A DNA stretch of 40,518 nt from Corallococcus llansteffanensis (GTDB taxonomy: Bacteria > Myxococcota > Myxococcia > Myxococcales > Myxococcaceae). The position numbers were made by a program, and so were the translations under genes. The stretch spans positions 1 through 40,518 of the forward strand of contig NZ_RAWB01000015.1 of assembly GCF_003612055.1 (NCBI RefSeq). The letters run 5' to 3'. Shown one piece after another: positions 16,467 through 24,962 of this stretch. A model generated the notes under the pieces. It was not told the origin of the DNA. It did no database searches and was given only the letters and a program-made list of their open reading frames with translations. Each line of letters opens with the position of its first letter. The stretch's first letter is position 1.

Positions 16467-17415
16467 GGTCGGGGTATTCCTCGGGGAAGAAGAGCCTGGC
16501 GCCCGGCACCCGCCGCACGCCGCGGGAGTCGCCGAGCGTCCGGTCCAGATAATCGGCGCTCCCGGGGGAGAAGATCGTGTCGCCCGTGCCCCACACGATG
16601 CGCGCGGGCACACGGCAGCGCTGGAGCGCCGGCTCGATGCCCGCCAGCGCGTTGTGCTCCAGGGCCAGGGTATACGCATGCACCCAGGCCCTCCCCTGCG
16701 CCGAGCGCACCAGCGGCGCGAAGTAGACTTCAATGGCCTCGTCGGTGGGCTGGGAGGGATGGCTGTAGGTCATTCCTCCAATGCCAATCTCGGAGCGGGC
16801 CAGGGGCTTGTCCGCGAGCCACGGCGCGAGCCACGCGTCCACGTACTTCCCAGCGCGCGCCATCTCGATGACGGGCAGGACCGCCGGAGGTGGGCACTCG
16901 CTCTCCACGTCACAGTTGGTCAGGAGCAAGGTCCGGACGCGCTCCGGATGCCGGGTGACGAGCAGCTGCGCCACGGCGCCCCCGCTGTCGTTCGCGACGA
17001 GGTCGACGGTCTGGAGGGAGAGCCCGTCCAGCAGGGTCACGAGCATGTCCACCTGTGACGCGGCCGAGACGTCCTGGCCCTCGGTGACCTCTGTGTAGCC
17101 CAGGCCCATGAAGTCGGGGGCGACGCACCGGCGGTGGGGTGACAGCCGCTCCAGCGCGCCGCGCCACTGGAAGCCGTTGAGCGGAAAGCCGTGAAGGAAG
17201 AGCGCCGCGGGGCCGGAGCCGCGCTCGACGTAGGCGATCCTCCCGAAGCGGGTCTCCGCGAAGCGCCGTTCGGCATGGAAGGCCCGGGCATCCATCGGCT
17301 CCTGGCCCGGCTCGCGTGTCGAACGGGACAGACATCCCGGAAGGACGCCCGCGGCGATCACCCCCGTCGCCAGACCCATGAAGTCCCTGCGATGCAGCTT
17401 GCCTGTGTTGTCCAT
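16420..17415 (-). CDS. Alpha/beta hydrolase with Tat-type lipoprotein signal
   Basis: A 331-residue hydrolase. The N-terminus has a twin-arginine motif (R9-R10-D-F-M) followed by a hydrophobic stretch and a lipobox ending at C28, so it is probably folded before export and lipid-anchored. The catalytic domain shows the oxyanion H75-G-F-P and a nucleophile elbow A-N-D143-S-G-G, where Asp aligns with the nucleophile of haloalkane dehalogenases and epoxide hydrolases. The closing 'VPARIVWGTGDTIFSPGSAD' holds the acid and 'ARLFFPEEYPDLIAEE' replaces the usual histidine-bearing loop, so the catalytic His is not obvious. Divergent from an AraC regulator. Substrate unknown. Confidence 0.86.
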   Translation of the reverse strand: MDNTGKLHRRDFMGLATGVIAAGVLPGCLSRSTREPGQEPMDARAFHAERRFAETRFGRIAYVERGSGPAALFLHGFPLNGFQWRGALERLSPHRRCVAPDFMGLGYTEVTEGQDVSAASQVDMLVTLLDGLSLQTVDLVANDSGGAVAQLLVTRHPERVRTLLLTNCDVESECPPPAVLPVIEMARAGKYVDAWLAPWLADKPLARSEIGIGGMTYSHPSQPTDEAIEVYFAPLVRSAQGRAWVHAYTLALEHNALAGIEPALQRCRVPARIVWGTGDTIFSPGSADYLDRTLGDSRGVRRVPGARLFFPEEYPDLIAEEARRLWGVGSR

Positions 17416-17417
17416 GG

Positions 17418-17431
17418 CGGTACTTGTACCG
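17418..17431. promoter_or_regulatory. 14-bp palindrome at the hydrolase start
   Basis: CGGTAC-TT-GTACCG is a 6-bp inverted repeat with a 2-bp centre, 2 nt upstream of the hydrolase ATG and about 60 nt upstream of the divergent AraC gene. It could be an operator for the hydrolase. Seen directly; function inferred. Confidence 0.4.
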
Positions 17432-17491
17432 AGCCATTCCGGGCACGCACTTGGTGAAAATTGCGCGGCCCGGGCTGCTAGGCTTGGAGGC

Positions 17492-18337
17492 ATGAGCCTG
17501 GTGCGCGTCTTCGAATACCAGTGCCCCGCGTCGAAGGGGGCGAAGGTGGAGCCAGAGCAGTTCACCGACGCCTCCATCACCGTGGTGCGCTCGGGGGTCT
17601 TCGGCTTCCGGAGCGACCCTGGAGCCCAGTTGCTCACGGCAGGAAGCACGATGCTCGCCAATCCGGGACAGCAGTATGAGATTTCCCACGAGCATGCCGG
17701 GGGTGACCGCTGCGTCATCTTCCGCATGGACGAAGGCACGCTCGAAAGCCTGGTGGGGCCTCCGCCGCGCGGGGCTCCCCGACAGTACTTCGCACGGCCT
17801 GTGTTGCCCCCCACGTCGCGCATTGAAGCGCTGCGAAAGCTCGCGGAGCAATGCCTTGCATCCCGGGGGCCGGTGCTGGAGCTGGAGGCGCTGGGGCTCG
17901 CGCTCGCGGCGGAGGTGGGCGCGCAGCTGGGCCGTGCGCCCCAGCTCGAGTCCTCACGCGCCCCCGGCCGTCTCGCCCGGGACGGCGTGCACGCGGCGCT
18001 GGCCGCCATCGAGCAGGGCTCGACGGAGGAGCTGACGTTGGGTGACCTGGCGCGGGTGGCCGGCATGAGCCCGTATCACTTCCTCCGGGTGTTCAAGCGT
18101 GAGACGGGGCTCACGCCGCACCGCCTCCTGCTGCGGACGCGGGTGTTCCACGCCCTGGCCCTGCTGCGCGACACGCGGCGGCCGGTGACGGAGATCGCTC
18201 TCGACGTGGGCTTCGGGGACTTGTCGAACTTCATCCACGCCTTCCGCCGGGAGGTGGGCTGCTCCCCGCGGGACTTCCGCAAGACGACGCCCGAAGCCTG
18301 GGCCGCCGCGATTCGCCGGCCTCGGGGTGCGCGGTAA
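17492..18337 (+). CDS. AraC family transcriptional regulator
   Basis: A 281-residue regulator with an N-terminal cupin-like domain (residues 1-130, 'LLTAGSTMLANPGQQYEI' forming the beta turn) and a C-terminal double HTH: 'LGDLARVAGMSPYHFLRVFK' and 'EIALDVGFGDLSNFIHAFRR'. Length is normal for the family. GGAGG ends only 1 nt before the ATG, and a TAGGCT -10-like box lies 8 nt before it, so a leaderless or near-leaderless message is possible. Divergent from the alpha/beta hydrolase, which is its likely target. The stop codon TAA is followed, in the same frame, directly by RCC1 repeat sequence. Confidence 0.88.
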   Translation: MSLVRVFEYQCPASKGAKVEPEQFTDASITVVRSGVFGFRSDPGAQLLTAGSTMLANPGQQYEISHEHAGGDRCVIFRMDEGTLESLVGPPPRGAPRQYFARPVLPPTSRIEALRKLAEQCLASRGPVLELEALGLALAAEVGAQLGRAPQLESSRAPGRLARDGVHAALAAIEQGSTEELTLGDLARVAGMSPYHFLRVFKRETGLTPHRLLLRTRVFHALALLRDTRRPVTEIALDVGFGDLSNFIHAFRREVGCSPRDFRKTTPEAWAAAIRRPRGAR

Positions 18338-19669
18338 CGCGACGACCACACCGTGGCGCTGCGCAAGGACGGCACCGTCTGGGGCTGGGGAGACAACCGC
18401 TCTGGCCAGCTCGGGAATGACGGAGCTCTGTCGGAAGAAAAGCCCGTGCAGGTCCAGGGGCTCACGGGTGTGAGGGCCGTGGCCACCGGATGGGACTTCA
18501 CCCTGGCGCTGCGGGGGGATGGCTCCGTCTGGGCCTGGGGCCGGAACAGCGCCGGCCAGCTCGGGGACGGCACGCAGACGGATCGCCCGACGCCCGTGCG
18601 GGTGGCGGACTTCACGGACGCAAAGGCCCTGGCCGCGGGCTACGAGTCCACGTTGATGGTGCGGCAGGACGGCTCCGTCCGGACCTGGGGCTCCGGTGAG
18701 AACGGGGTGCTCGGAGATGGCTCGGACGCATCCACCGATGCCGCGCCGGTGCAGGCGCCGGACCTGAGCGGAGTGGTTGCCGTGGCGGCGGGGGAGGACC
18801 ACTCCGTGGCCGTGCAAGACGACGGAACCGTGTGGACCTGGGGCTCCAATCGTTGGGGCCAGCTGGGGAATGGAACCTTCCGCCCGAGCTCGGTGCCCGC
18901 GCGGGTGCCGGGGCTCACGGAGGTGTCGCTCGTCGCCGCTGGCGAGCAGCACACCGTGGCGCTGCGGAAGGATGGCACTGTCTGGACCTGGGGAAGCAAC
19001 ACCTACGGCATGCTTGGGAACGGGACCTCGTATCGGACCAGTGTGCCCGGGCAGGTGCCAGAGCTCACGAACGTGACGGCCATCGCCGCAGGGGACTTTC
19101 ACACCGTGGCGCTTCAAAAGGACGGCAGCGTCTGGGCCTGGGGCTTCAACTACTCCGGTGGGCTCGGGGATCGCACGAACATCGAGCGGCGGTCGCCCGT
19201 GCCCCTGCGGGACGTGGCGCACGTGAAGGCCATCGCCGCGGGGAGTTTTCACACCGTGGCGTTGCATGAGGACGGCACCGTCTGGACCTGGGGCTCCAAC
19301 TCCAGCGGTCAGCTCGGGGATGGAACGCTCGACGATCGACTGTTCCCCCAGCAGGTGCAGGGACTCACGGACGTGGTGGCCGTGGACGCTGGCAGCTTGC
19401 ACACCCTTGCGTTGCGGCGGGACGGCACCGTCTGGGCCTGGGGTACCAACTCCCGCGGTCAGCTCGGGGACGGCACGCGCACGGATCGGCTGACGCCCGT
19501 GCAGATGCAGGGGTTCCGTGGCGTGACGGCCGTGGCCGCGGGCTTCTTCGGCTCCGTGGTGCTGCTGGAGAACGGCACCGTCTGGGGCTGGGCCACGTAC
19601 GGCATGCAGACCGGAGCCGGATCCAGCGAACCTCCGAAGCCCCGGCAGGTGAGGGTCTCCAGCAACTGA
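18338..19669 (+). pseudogene. RCC1-repeat protein gene lacking its 5' end
   Basis: An open frame encoding about nine RCC1 blades of roughly 50 residues, each with 'GTVWTWGSN..GQLGDGT' and 'VAAG..HTVALR' elements, enough for a seven-bladed propeller plus extra repeats. Myxobacterial RCC1 proteins normally have a signal peptide or lipobox; this one has none. The reading frame enters in mid-repeat: the codons right after the AraC TAA read R-D-D-H-T-V-A-L-R, matching the internal 'AG-x-D-H-T-V-A-L' element cut after its first residues. The first possible start, GTG 18353, lacks a ribosome site. The best reading is a deletion that removed the 5' end; expression from GTG or by readthrough of the TAA cannot be excluded. 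Confidence 0.7.
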
Positions 19670-19869
19670 GGCACGCCTGAACGCGTCCCCCGGCTGCGAA
19701 GCGCCCACGCGACGGTACGCGCGCACGGTGTACAGGCGGCCGGGCGGCGCAAATCCATACGTGAAACACGGGAAGAGACGGATACCGCGCTTATCAACCG
19801 GCAGGCGTCCAGGGGGTGTATCAGACCCTGTTTACATTTGTGTCTCGGACGCCGGAGCATCCCTTCTAC

Positions 19870-22053
19870 ATGGGTCTCTCCCGCGTCCTCCCCTTCGTGC
19901 CCACGGTGTCCGTCGTTCCCTCCAGGTCCTCCGCGAGGGCGCGTCCGGGGCCAGGCAGGAGCTCGCGCCTCGCGGTCCTGGGCACCGCGCTGCTCCTCGT
20001 CTTGATGTCGGCCCCCATGGCGCATGCGGCGCTGGCGCCGGCCACCGTGCCCGCGGTGGACGGGTGGCGCTTTCGCTGGGGTGACTCGCCGCTCGGGCCC
20101 GAGGGCGTCCCCACCTGGGCGAAGGCGACGGGCACGGAAGAGGGCTGGCAGCCGGTGGACGCGCTGAAGGAGCCGCCGGGCCGTGGCGCGAACACGCTGC
20201 TCTGGTTGAGCATCCCCATCCCCGAGGGGACGTGGCTGGAGCCGGCGCTCTACCTTGGAAGCGTCGCCAACGCCTTCGAGGTGTACGCCGGCGGCCAGCG
20301 CATCTACGCGAGCGGGAAGGTGAACCCCTCCGGCCGCGAAAGCATGGACAGCATGGCCTGGCACCTGGTGTCACTGTCGCCCGAGGTGAAGGGGCAGCGC
20401 ATCCTGCTGCGCATCCAGGGGAACGGGCCCGCCATCGGCGTGACGCAGGGCGCGCGGGTGGGCTCGCGCCACGAACTGCTCGCCGAGGTGACGCGCATGG
20501 GGCTGGCGCCGTTCGTCATCGGAATGCTGCTGCTTGCCATCGCCGGGGTGACCACGGGCGCCGCCGTGCTGCGCCGCCAGTCGCGAATGCTGGTGGCACT
20601 GACCGTCTTCGCCGGTGGCTCGGGCATGCTGCTGCTCGGCATGAGCAGCCTGTTCACCGCGCTCTGGGACCTGCGCGGCGTCAGCAATCAGCTCACGCTG
20701 CTGGGTGCCTACTGCATCCTTCCGGGCCTCGCGTGGTTCATGTCGGACACGATTGGCGAGGGGCGGATGCGCTGGTTCCGCATCGGCGCGGCGGTGGTCT
20801 GCGTGCCGGCCGCGATCCAGGGCGTCCTCGTCCTCGTGGACATGAGCCTGGCCCAGGGGCTCCTGCCGCTCATGATCCTCTATTCGCTCCCCGGGATCAT
20901 GGTCTGCGTCGGCGTCGCGTCCGTCGAGTCCTGGCGCGGTAACTCCGACGCCCGCATCTTCGTCATCGGCCTGGGCATCCTCTTCTTCTTCTGCGTCCTC
21001 AGCACGCTCCCCATGTACGGTCTGGCGGAGGCGGCTGACAGCCAGCTGCACTGGGGCTTCTTCGCGCTCACGCTGTCGCTCGTGGGCATCGTGGGACACC
21101 GCTCGTCGCGGGTGATGCACTCGCTCGCGCAGCACACGCGCAGGCTGGAGGAGCGGCGCAAGGAGGTGCGCCAGCTCGCCGACAGCATGGGCAGCGGCGC
21201 CGGAGAGCTGGCCGCGGTGGTGCAGCAGCTGCGCGCCACGAGCGAGGAGCAGACCACCGGCATCAGCCGCCAGGCGACGGCGCTCCAGCAGCTGGAGCAC
21301 ACGGTGGAGGAGATCCGCCAGAGCTCGCACGTGACGGCCGACAAGGCCCGCATGATGGCCGCCTCCGCCGAGACGGCCGAGCAGGTGGGGCGGGACGGCG
21401 GCGCGGCGCTGGAGCGCACGCTGACGGACCTCTCCGCCATCCGCACCGAGGTGTCGGAGATGGCCCGCCACATCCTCGCGCTCGATGCGCGCACGCGCGA
21501 GATCGCCGGCATCGTGGACGCGGTGAAGACGCTGGCGGACCAGTCGAACATGCTGGCCATCAACGCGGCCATCGAGGCGGTGCGCAGCGGCGACAGCGGC
21601 AAGGGCTTCGGTGTGGTGGCGCGGGAGATGCGCAGCCTGGCGGACCAGTCCATCCAGGCCACCCAGCGCATCCGCGACGTGCTCGACGGGGTGAGCGCGA
21701 GCATGCGCGAGGCCGCGAAGGTGAGCGAGCAGGGCGAGCTGCGGGTGAAGGGCAGCCTCGACGCGGTGCGCTCCTCCGGCGTGCAGCTGCAGAAGCTGGC
21801 CTCCATCATCAGCGACACCAGCTCGAGCGTGCGCCAGATCACCGCCGCCGTGGCCCAGCAGGACACGGGCACGCACCAGATTGCCCAGGCCATCCAGGAG
21901 CTGTCCGCCCAGATGCAGCGCACGCTGAAGGTGGTGGACGAGACGCAGAACGTCACCCACTCCGTGCAGTCGCTGGCCCAGCGCCTGTCGGGCGTCGCCG
22001 ACCATGCCCTGCGCTCCGGTTCGCTGGACGACCAGGCCGTGCCGGCCCCGTAG
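19870..22053 (+). CDS. Methyl-accepting chemotaxis protein with 7TMR-DISM-like sensor
   Basis: A 727-residue membrane receptor. After a signal peptide (hydrophobic run ending PMAHA) comes a periplasmic jelly-roll-like domain of about 170 residues with 'NTLLWLSIPIPEGTW' and 'FEVYAGGQRIYASG', resembling 7TMR-DISM extracellular domains. About seven TM helices follow, then a short linker without a recognisable HAMP domain and a long methyl-accepting coiled coil. The signalling tip is recognisable by 'QSNMLAINAAIEAVRSGDSG' and 'GFGVVAREMRSLADQS'. It would signal to a CheA kinase. An in-frame ATG at 19816 is possible; 19870 is chosen because a GGAG lies upstream, but the n-region is still long, so the real start may be later. 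Confidence 0.88.
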   Translation: MGLSRVLPFVPTVSVVPSRSSARARPGPGRSSRLAVLGTALLLVLMSAPMAHAALAPATVPAVDGWRFRWGDSPLGPEGVPTWAKATGTEEGWQPVDALKEPPGRGANTLLWLSIPIPEGTWLEPALYLGSVANAFEVYAGGQRIYASGKVNPSGRESMDSMAWHLVSLSPEVKGQRILLRIQGNGPAIGVTQGARVGSRHELLAEVTRMGLAPFVIGMLLLAIAGVTTGAAVLRRQSRMLVALTVFAGGSGMLLLGMSSLFTALWDLRGVSNQLTLLGAYCILPGLAWFMSDTIGEGRMRWFRIGAAVVCVPAAIQGVLVLVDMSLAQGLLPLMILYSLPGIMVCVGVASVESWRGNSDARIFVIGLGILFFFCVLSTLPMYGLAEAADSQLHWGFFALTLSLVGIVGHRSSRVMHSLAQHTRRLEERRKEVRQLADSMGSGAGELAAVVQQLRATSEEQTTGISRQATALQQLEHTVEEIRQSSHVTADKARMMAASAETAEQVGRDGGAALERTLTDLSAIRTEVSEMARHILALDARTREIAGIVDAVKTLADQSNMLAINAAIEAVRSGDSGKGFGVVAREMRSLADQSIQATQRIRDVLDGVSASMREAAKVSEQGELRVKGSLDAVRSSGVQLQKLASIISDTSSSVRQITAAVAQQDTGTHQIAQAIQELSAQMQRTLKVVDETQNVTHSVQSLAQRLSGVADHALRSGSLDDQAVPAP

Positions 22054-22126
22054 CCGCGACCGGAGATTTCGCGCAACTTCCGGACTCCTCCCGGGTTCAC
22101 AGGCCATTTCCCGGAGGAATCACCGC

Positions 22127-23158
22127 ATGAAGCAACACGGAAGGACGACGTTCATCCTGGCGCGCGGGCTGTTGGCCCTGGGTCTCATCGGCTGTGGAAC
22201 CGCCGAGGACGCCCTCGAACCCACCGCGGAGGCGCCCCTGGGCACGTCCCATGCGGCCCTCACGGTGTACGAACAAGCCGCGCTGGACACGGCCCAGACC
22301 TCGGCGAGCTGCACGCCGCTGGGGAACTTCTACTGGGAGCTTGGCACTGGAGCGGGGCCGCTCTACGGAATCCCGCGAGGCAGCGGCGTGTCGGCCACGA
22401 CGGTGATGCCCATCGCGTCCGCGAGCAAGTGGCTGTACGCGGGGGCCTACGTGCAGTCCAGGGGGTACGCGAACCTCACCCTGGACGAGAAGAAGCGGCT
22501 CAACTTCACGAGCGGCTACATCGACGAGAACACCACCCTGTGTGGGGACGCGGGGACGACCGTCTCGGATTGCTACGGACCCGCCTACAAGAACGTCTCC
22601 TTCCGCTCGCTCCAGAACGGCCGGTATTTCTACAACGGAGGCCACATGCAGAAGCTGGCCCTGGACGATATCGGCGCGAGAAAGGGCACGGGGCTGGCGA
22701 GCGTCATGGACTGGATCAACGCCCGGCTGGGCACGACCCTGCCGGAGTCCGACAGCGACGTCGCTCCGGCCGGGGGCTTCTCGGGCAGCGCGGCGCACTA
22801 CCGCGTCTTCCTGACGAAGCTGCTCACCAACCAGTATGAGCTGTCCTCGAAGCTGACCGTGGACTCCGTTCCGGCCTGGCAGGGTGGGCCCAACGTGTCC
22901 TTCACGCCGTGGACGGGGGGCCAGGCGTATTACGGGCTCGGGCACTGGATCGAGGGAGAGACCGTCAATGGCGCGTGGACCGTGACGGGCCACTCCTCGC
23001 CGGGAGCGTTCGGCTTCTATCCCTGGGTGAACGCCGCCAGGACCCGGTACATGCTCCTGGCCCGCAGTCGCCAGCTCGGCGAGGAGGAGGGCGAGAAGTC
23101 ACGCGTCTGTGCCCAGGCCATCCTCAAGGCCTACGAGCTGGGCGTGCCGCAGCCGTAG
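22127..23158 (+). CDS. SxxK serine hydrolase-like lipoprotein
   Basis: A 343-residue predicted lipoprotein (lipobox LIGC, Cys at about 23). The mature part resembles the beta-lactamase/PBP-like fold: S98-A-S-K101 gives the SxxK catalytic pair, Y169-N-G171 sits where the second motif is expected, and 'TGHSSPGAFGFYPW' near the C-terminus replaces the KTG strand. Compared with the class C enzyme at 1611-3179 this protein is shorter, lacks TPRs and has four cysteines that could form disulphides. CCGGAGGA precedes the ATG. It stands alone after the chemoreceptor and ends at a strong hairpin. Substrate unknown. Confidence 0.82.
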   Translation: MKQHGRTTFILARGLLALGLIGCGTAEDALEPTAEAPLGTSHAALTVYEQAALDTAQTSASCTPLGNFYWELGTGAGPLYGIPRGSGVSATTVMPIASASKWLYAGAYVQSRGYANLTLDEKKRLNFTSGYIDENTTLCGDAGTTVSDCYGPAYKNVSFRSLQNGRYFYNGGHMQKLALDDIGARKGTGLASVMDWINARLGTTLPESDSDVAPAGGFSGSAAHYRVFLTKLLTNQYELSSKLTVDSVPAWQGGPNVSFTPWTGGQAYYGLGHWIEGETVNGAWTVTGHSSPGAFGFYPWVNAARTRYMLLARSRQLGEEEGEKSRVCAQAILKAYELGVPQP

Positions 23159-23165
23159 TCGCCAT

Positions 23166-23204
23166 GCGGCGTCGCGCGTCGGTGCCTGCGACGCGCGATG
23201 CCGC
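23166..23204. terminator. 16-bp bidirectional hairpin terminator
   Basis: Arm 23166-23181 pairs with arm 23189-23204 over 16 bp with a single G-U wobble and a 7-nt loop. It lies between the convergent ends of the SxxK lipoprotein (23158) and the TIM-barrel/PKD gene (23218) and should stop transcription from both sides. Confidence 0.75.
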
Positions 23205-23217
23205 TCCTCGAGACGGG

Positions 23218-24822
23218 TCAGCGCACCTCGAAGTCGTAGATGCGCGTCGCCGGGTCGCCGTTCTGGGAGGGCGTGGTCACGTTGAGCTTGATGTAGCGCG
23301 CCGAGGTGGCGCTGATGGCGTGGGTCGAGCTGTTGGCGGTGTTGGTGGTCACCGTCACCGGGGTGCTCCACGTCGTGCCGTTGCTGGAGGTCTGGACGGT
23401 GAAGGCCCGGGTGTTCCAGGTGCTTGATTCACCGCCCGCGCCGGCATGCTTGACGACGAAGCTGCTGACCGTCTGCGCCGAGCCGAGATCCACCTGCAGC
23501 CAGGCAGGAGAGGCCAACGAGCAGAACTTGTCGGTGGTGCCGCCCGAAACGCTCCCGTTGACCGCCTTGCCCGGCGTTTCGCTGCTGTTGCAGGCGCTGG
23601 AGCCGGTGGCCGGTTTGTTGAGCGCCAGGTTGACGTTGCCGGCGCCGACCGAGACGGTCTGGGTCTTGGTGTGGCTGGCGCCGCCGTTGTCGGTCACGGT
23701 CAGGCTGACGTTGTAGTTGCCGGTGCTGGCATAGACATGGCTGGGGTTGGTGGCGGTAGAGCCGCTGCTGTCGCCAAAGTTCCAGCTGCGCGAGGCGATG
23801 CTGCCGTCGCTGTCGGTGGAGGCGTCGCTGAAGATCGCGGTCAGTCCGCTCACGGTGACGCCGAAGTTGGCCACCGGCGGGGTGTTGCCGCTGACCGCGG
23901 TGTTGATCGCCGCCGCGTACTGCGCGCTCGTGCCCTGCGCCGAGCACTTCTGGATGTCGTCGTAGAGCCACATGAAGCCGCCGTTGATGCCGGCGGTGCT
24001 CTTCCAGTTGCTCATCTTGCTCTGCACCGTGGCCGGACTGTCGCCGCTGGTGCAGCCGGTGCCGTGGCGCGACCACAGGCCCGGGTCGACGGTCATGCCC
24101 ATCGCGGTGTTCCAGCTCGCCGGGTTGTTGCCGGCGCCGCCGTCGTACACCTGGAGGTAGATGCCGTCGACCGCGCTGCCGAGGTTGTCCTTGAGGCTCC
24201 TCCAGAAGGTCTGCTGGGTGTAGGGCGCGAAGGTGATCTTGAAGCCCAGGCCCACCAGCATCTGCCCGAACTGGGTGGTCGGGGCGAGGTCGTAGGCGCT
24301 CTCGTCGTCGAAGTTGACCGCGGCGGCGCCGGTGGCGGTCTTCAGCGCCTGGAAGTTGCGGTACAGGATGCTGTTGCTGCCGGTGCCGCAGACGAGGGTG
24401 CTGCCGCAGCCCGTGGCGGTGCCGTTGACCAGCCGGGCCATGCGCTCGAAGTCAGGAACGCTCCAGGCGCCAATCGACACTTCGATGCGATTGACCGAGG
24501 TCGGCGCGGTCTTGAGCGTGGCCAGCCGCGTCGGCCAGGCCGGGTCGCCGATGTAGGCGCCATTCTTGACCACCGGGATGTCGTTGTAGACCAGGTCGCC
24601 GTTGTCCTCGATGTGGAAGCTCCAGAGGATCACGGTGGTGAAGCCCGAGTTGCGCAGGTCGTCCATCACCGCGGTGCCGCCGGAATAGAACGGGCCACCG
24701 CCGTAGATCGCCGAATCGGCATCGGCCACCGGCGCGAATGCGGCCAGGGCAAGGGCGGCGAGCGCCGGCCAGGCTCGGCGGGCGGGGAGGAGGCAGGACG
24801 AGAGCTGCTTCGACTTCGGCAT
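23218..24822 (-). CDS. Secreted TIM-barrel (GH18-like) protein with PKD and F5/8 type C domains
   Basis: A 534-residue exported protein. Signal peptide: residues 1-36, ending VADAD. Residues 37 to about 310 look like a TIM barrel related to chitinase-type hydrolases, with 'FTTVILWSFHIEDNGDL', 'VSIGAWSVPDFERMARL', an acidic strand 'AAAVNFDDESAYD' and 'GGFMWLYDDIQKC'. The canonical DxxDxDxE is not exact, so activity is uncertain. A PKD domain follows ('SWNFGDSSGSTATNPSHVYA', about 330-400), then a discoidin/F5-8C domain ('NLALNKPATGSSACNSS ... YIKLNVTTPS') that would bind sugars. The domain wording is typical of Lysobacter/Xanthomonas secreted proteins, suggesting transfer. CAGGAGA precedes the ATG. 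Confidence 0.83.
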   Translation of the reverse strand: MPKSKQLSSCLLPARRAWPALAALALAAFAPVADADSAIYGGGPFYSGGTAVMDDLRNSGFTTVILWSFHIEDNGDLVYNDIPVVKNGAYIGDPAWPTRLATLKTAPTSVNRIEVSIGAWSVPDFERMARLVNGTATGCGSTLVCGTGSNSILYRNFQALKTATGAAAVNFDDESAYDLAPTTQFGQMLVGLGFKITFAPYTQQTFWRSLKDNLGSAVDGIYLQVYDGGAGNNPASWNTAMGMTVDPGLWSRHGTGCTSGDSPATVQSKMSNWKSTAGINGGFMWLYDDIQKCSAQGTSAQYAAAINTAVSGNTPPVANFGVTVSGLTAIFSDASTDSDGSIASRSWNFGDSSGSTATNPSHVYASTGNYNVSLTVTDNGGASHTKTQTVSVGAGNVNLALNKPATGSSACNSSETPGKAVNGSVSGGTTDKFCSLASPAWLQVDLGSAQTVSSFVVKHAGAGGESSTWNTRAFTVQTSSNGTTWSTPVTVTTNTANSSTHAISATSARYIKLNVTTPSQNGDPATRIYDFEVR

Positions 24823-24892
24823 GGTTCGATCTCCTGTCGCGGGCCTTGGCGACAGGCAGACATTGCGAGTGCCGAAATCGGAATGTCAATTC

Positions 24893-24912
24893 TATTCAGG
24901 TATACTTGAATA
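24893..24912. promoter_or_regulatory. 20-bp near-perfect palindrome upstream of the TIM-barrel gene
   Basis: Arms TATTCAGGTA and TACTTGAATA match at 9 of 10 base pairs around a TA|TA centre. The site lies 71 nt upstream of the ATG at 24822, in a notably AT-rich stretch (about 24885-24935), where a dimeric repressor of GntR or LacI type could act. No regulator gene is adjacent. Palindrome seen directly; role inferred. Confidence 0.5.
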
Positions 24913-24962
24913 GTCTTGAAATTCCATTAATCCCTGCCAGGTCTGGGGGGCGGCGCCGGAAG

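Noticed and set aside
18338-19669. Regular repeats of about 150 bp considered as non-coding tandem array
   Set aside because: Open frame with RCC1 blade motifs in every unit.
23446-24909. Plus-strand frame of 487 codons antisense to the TIM-barrel gene
   Set aside because: Low-complexity Val/Gly/Arg product; the minus-strand protein has recognisable signal peptide, PKD and F5/8C domains.
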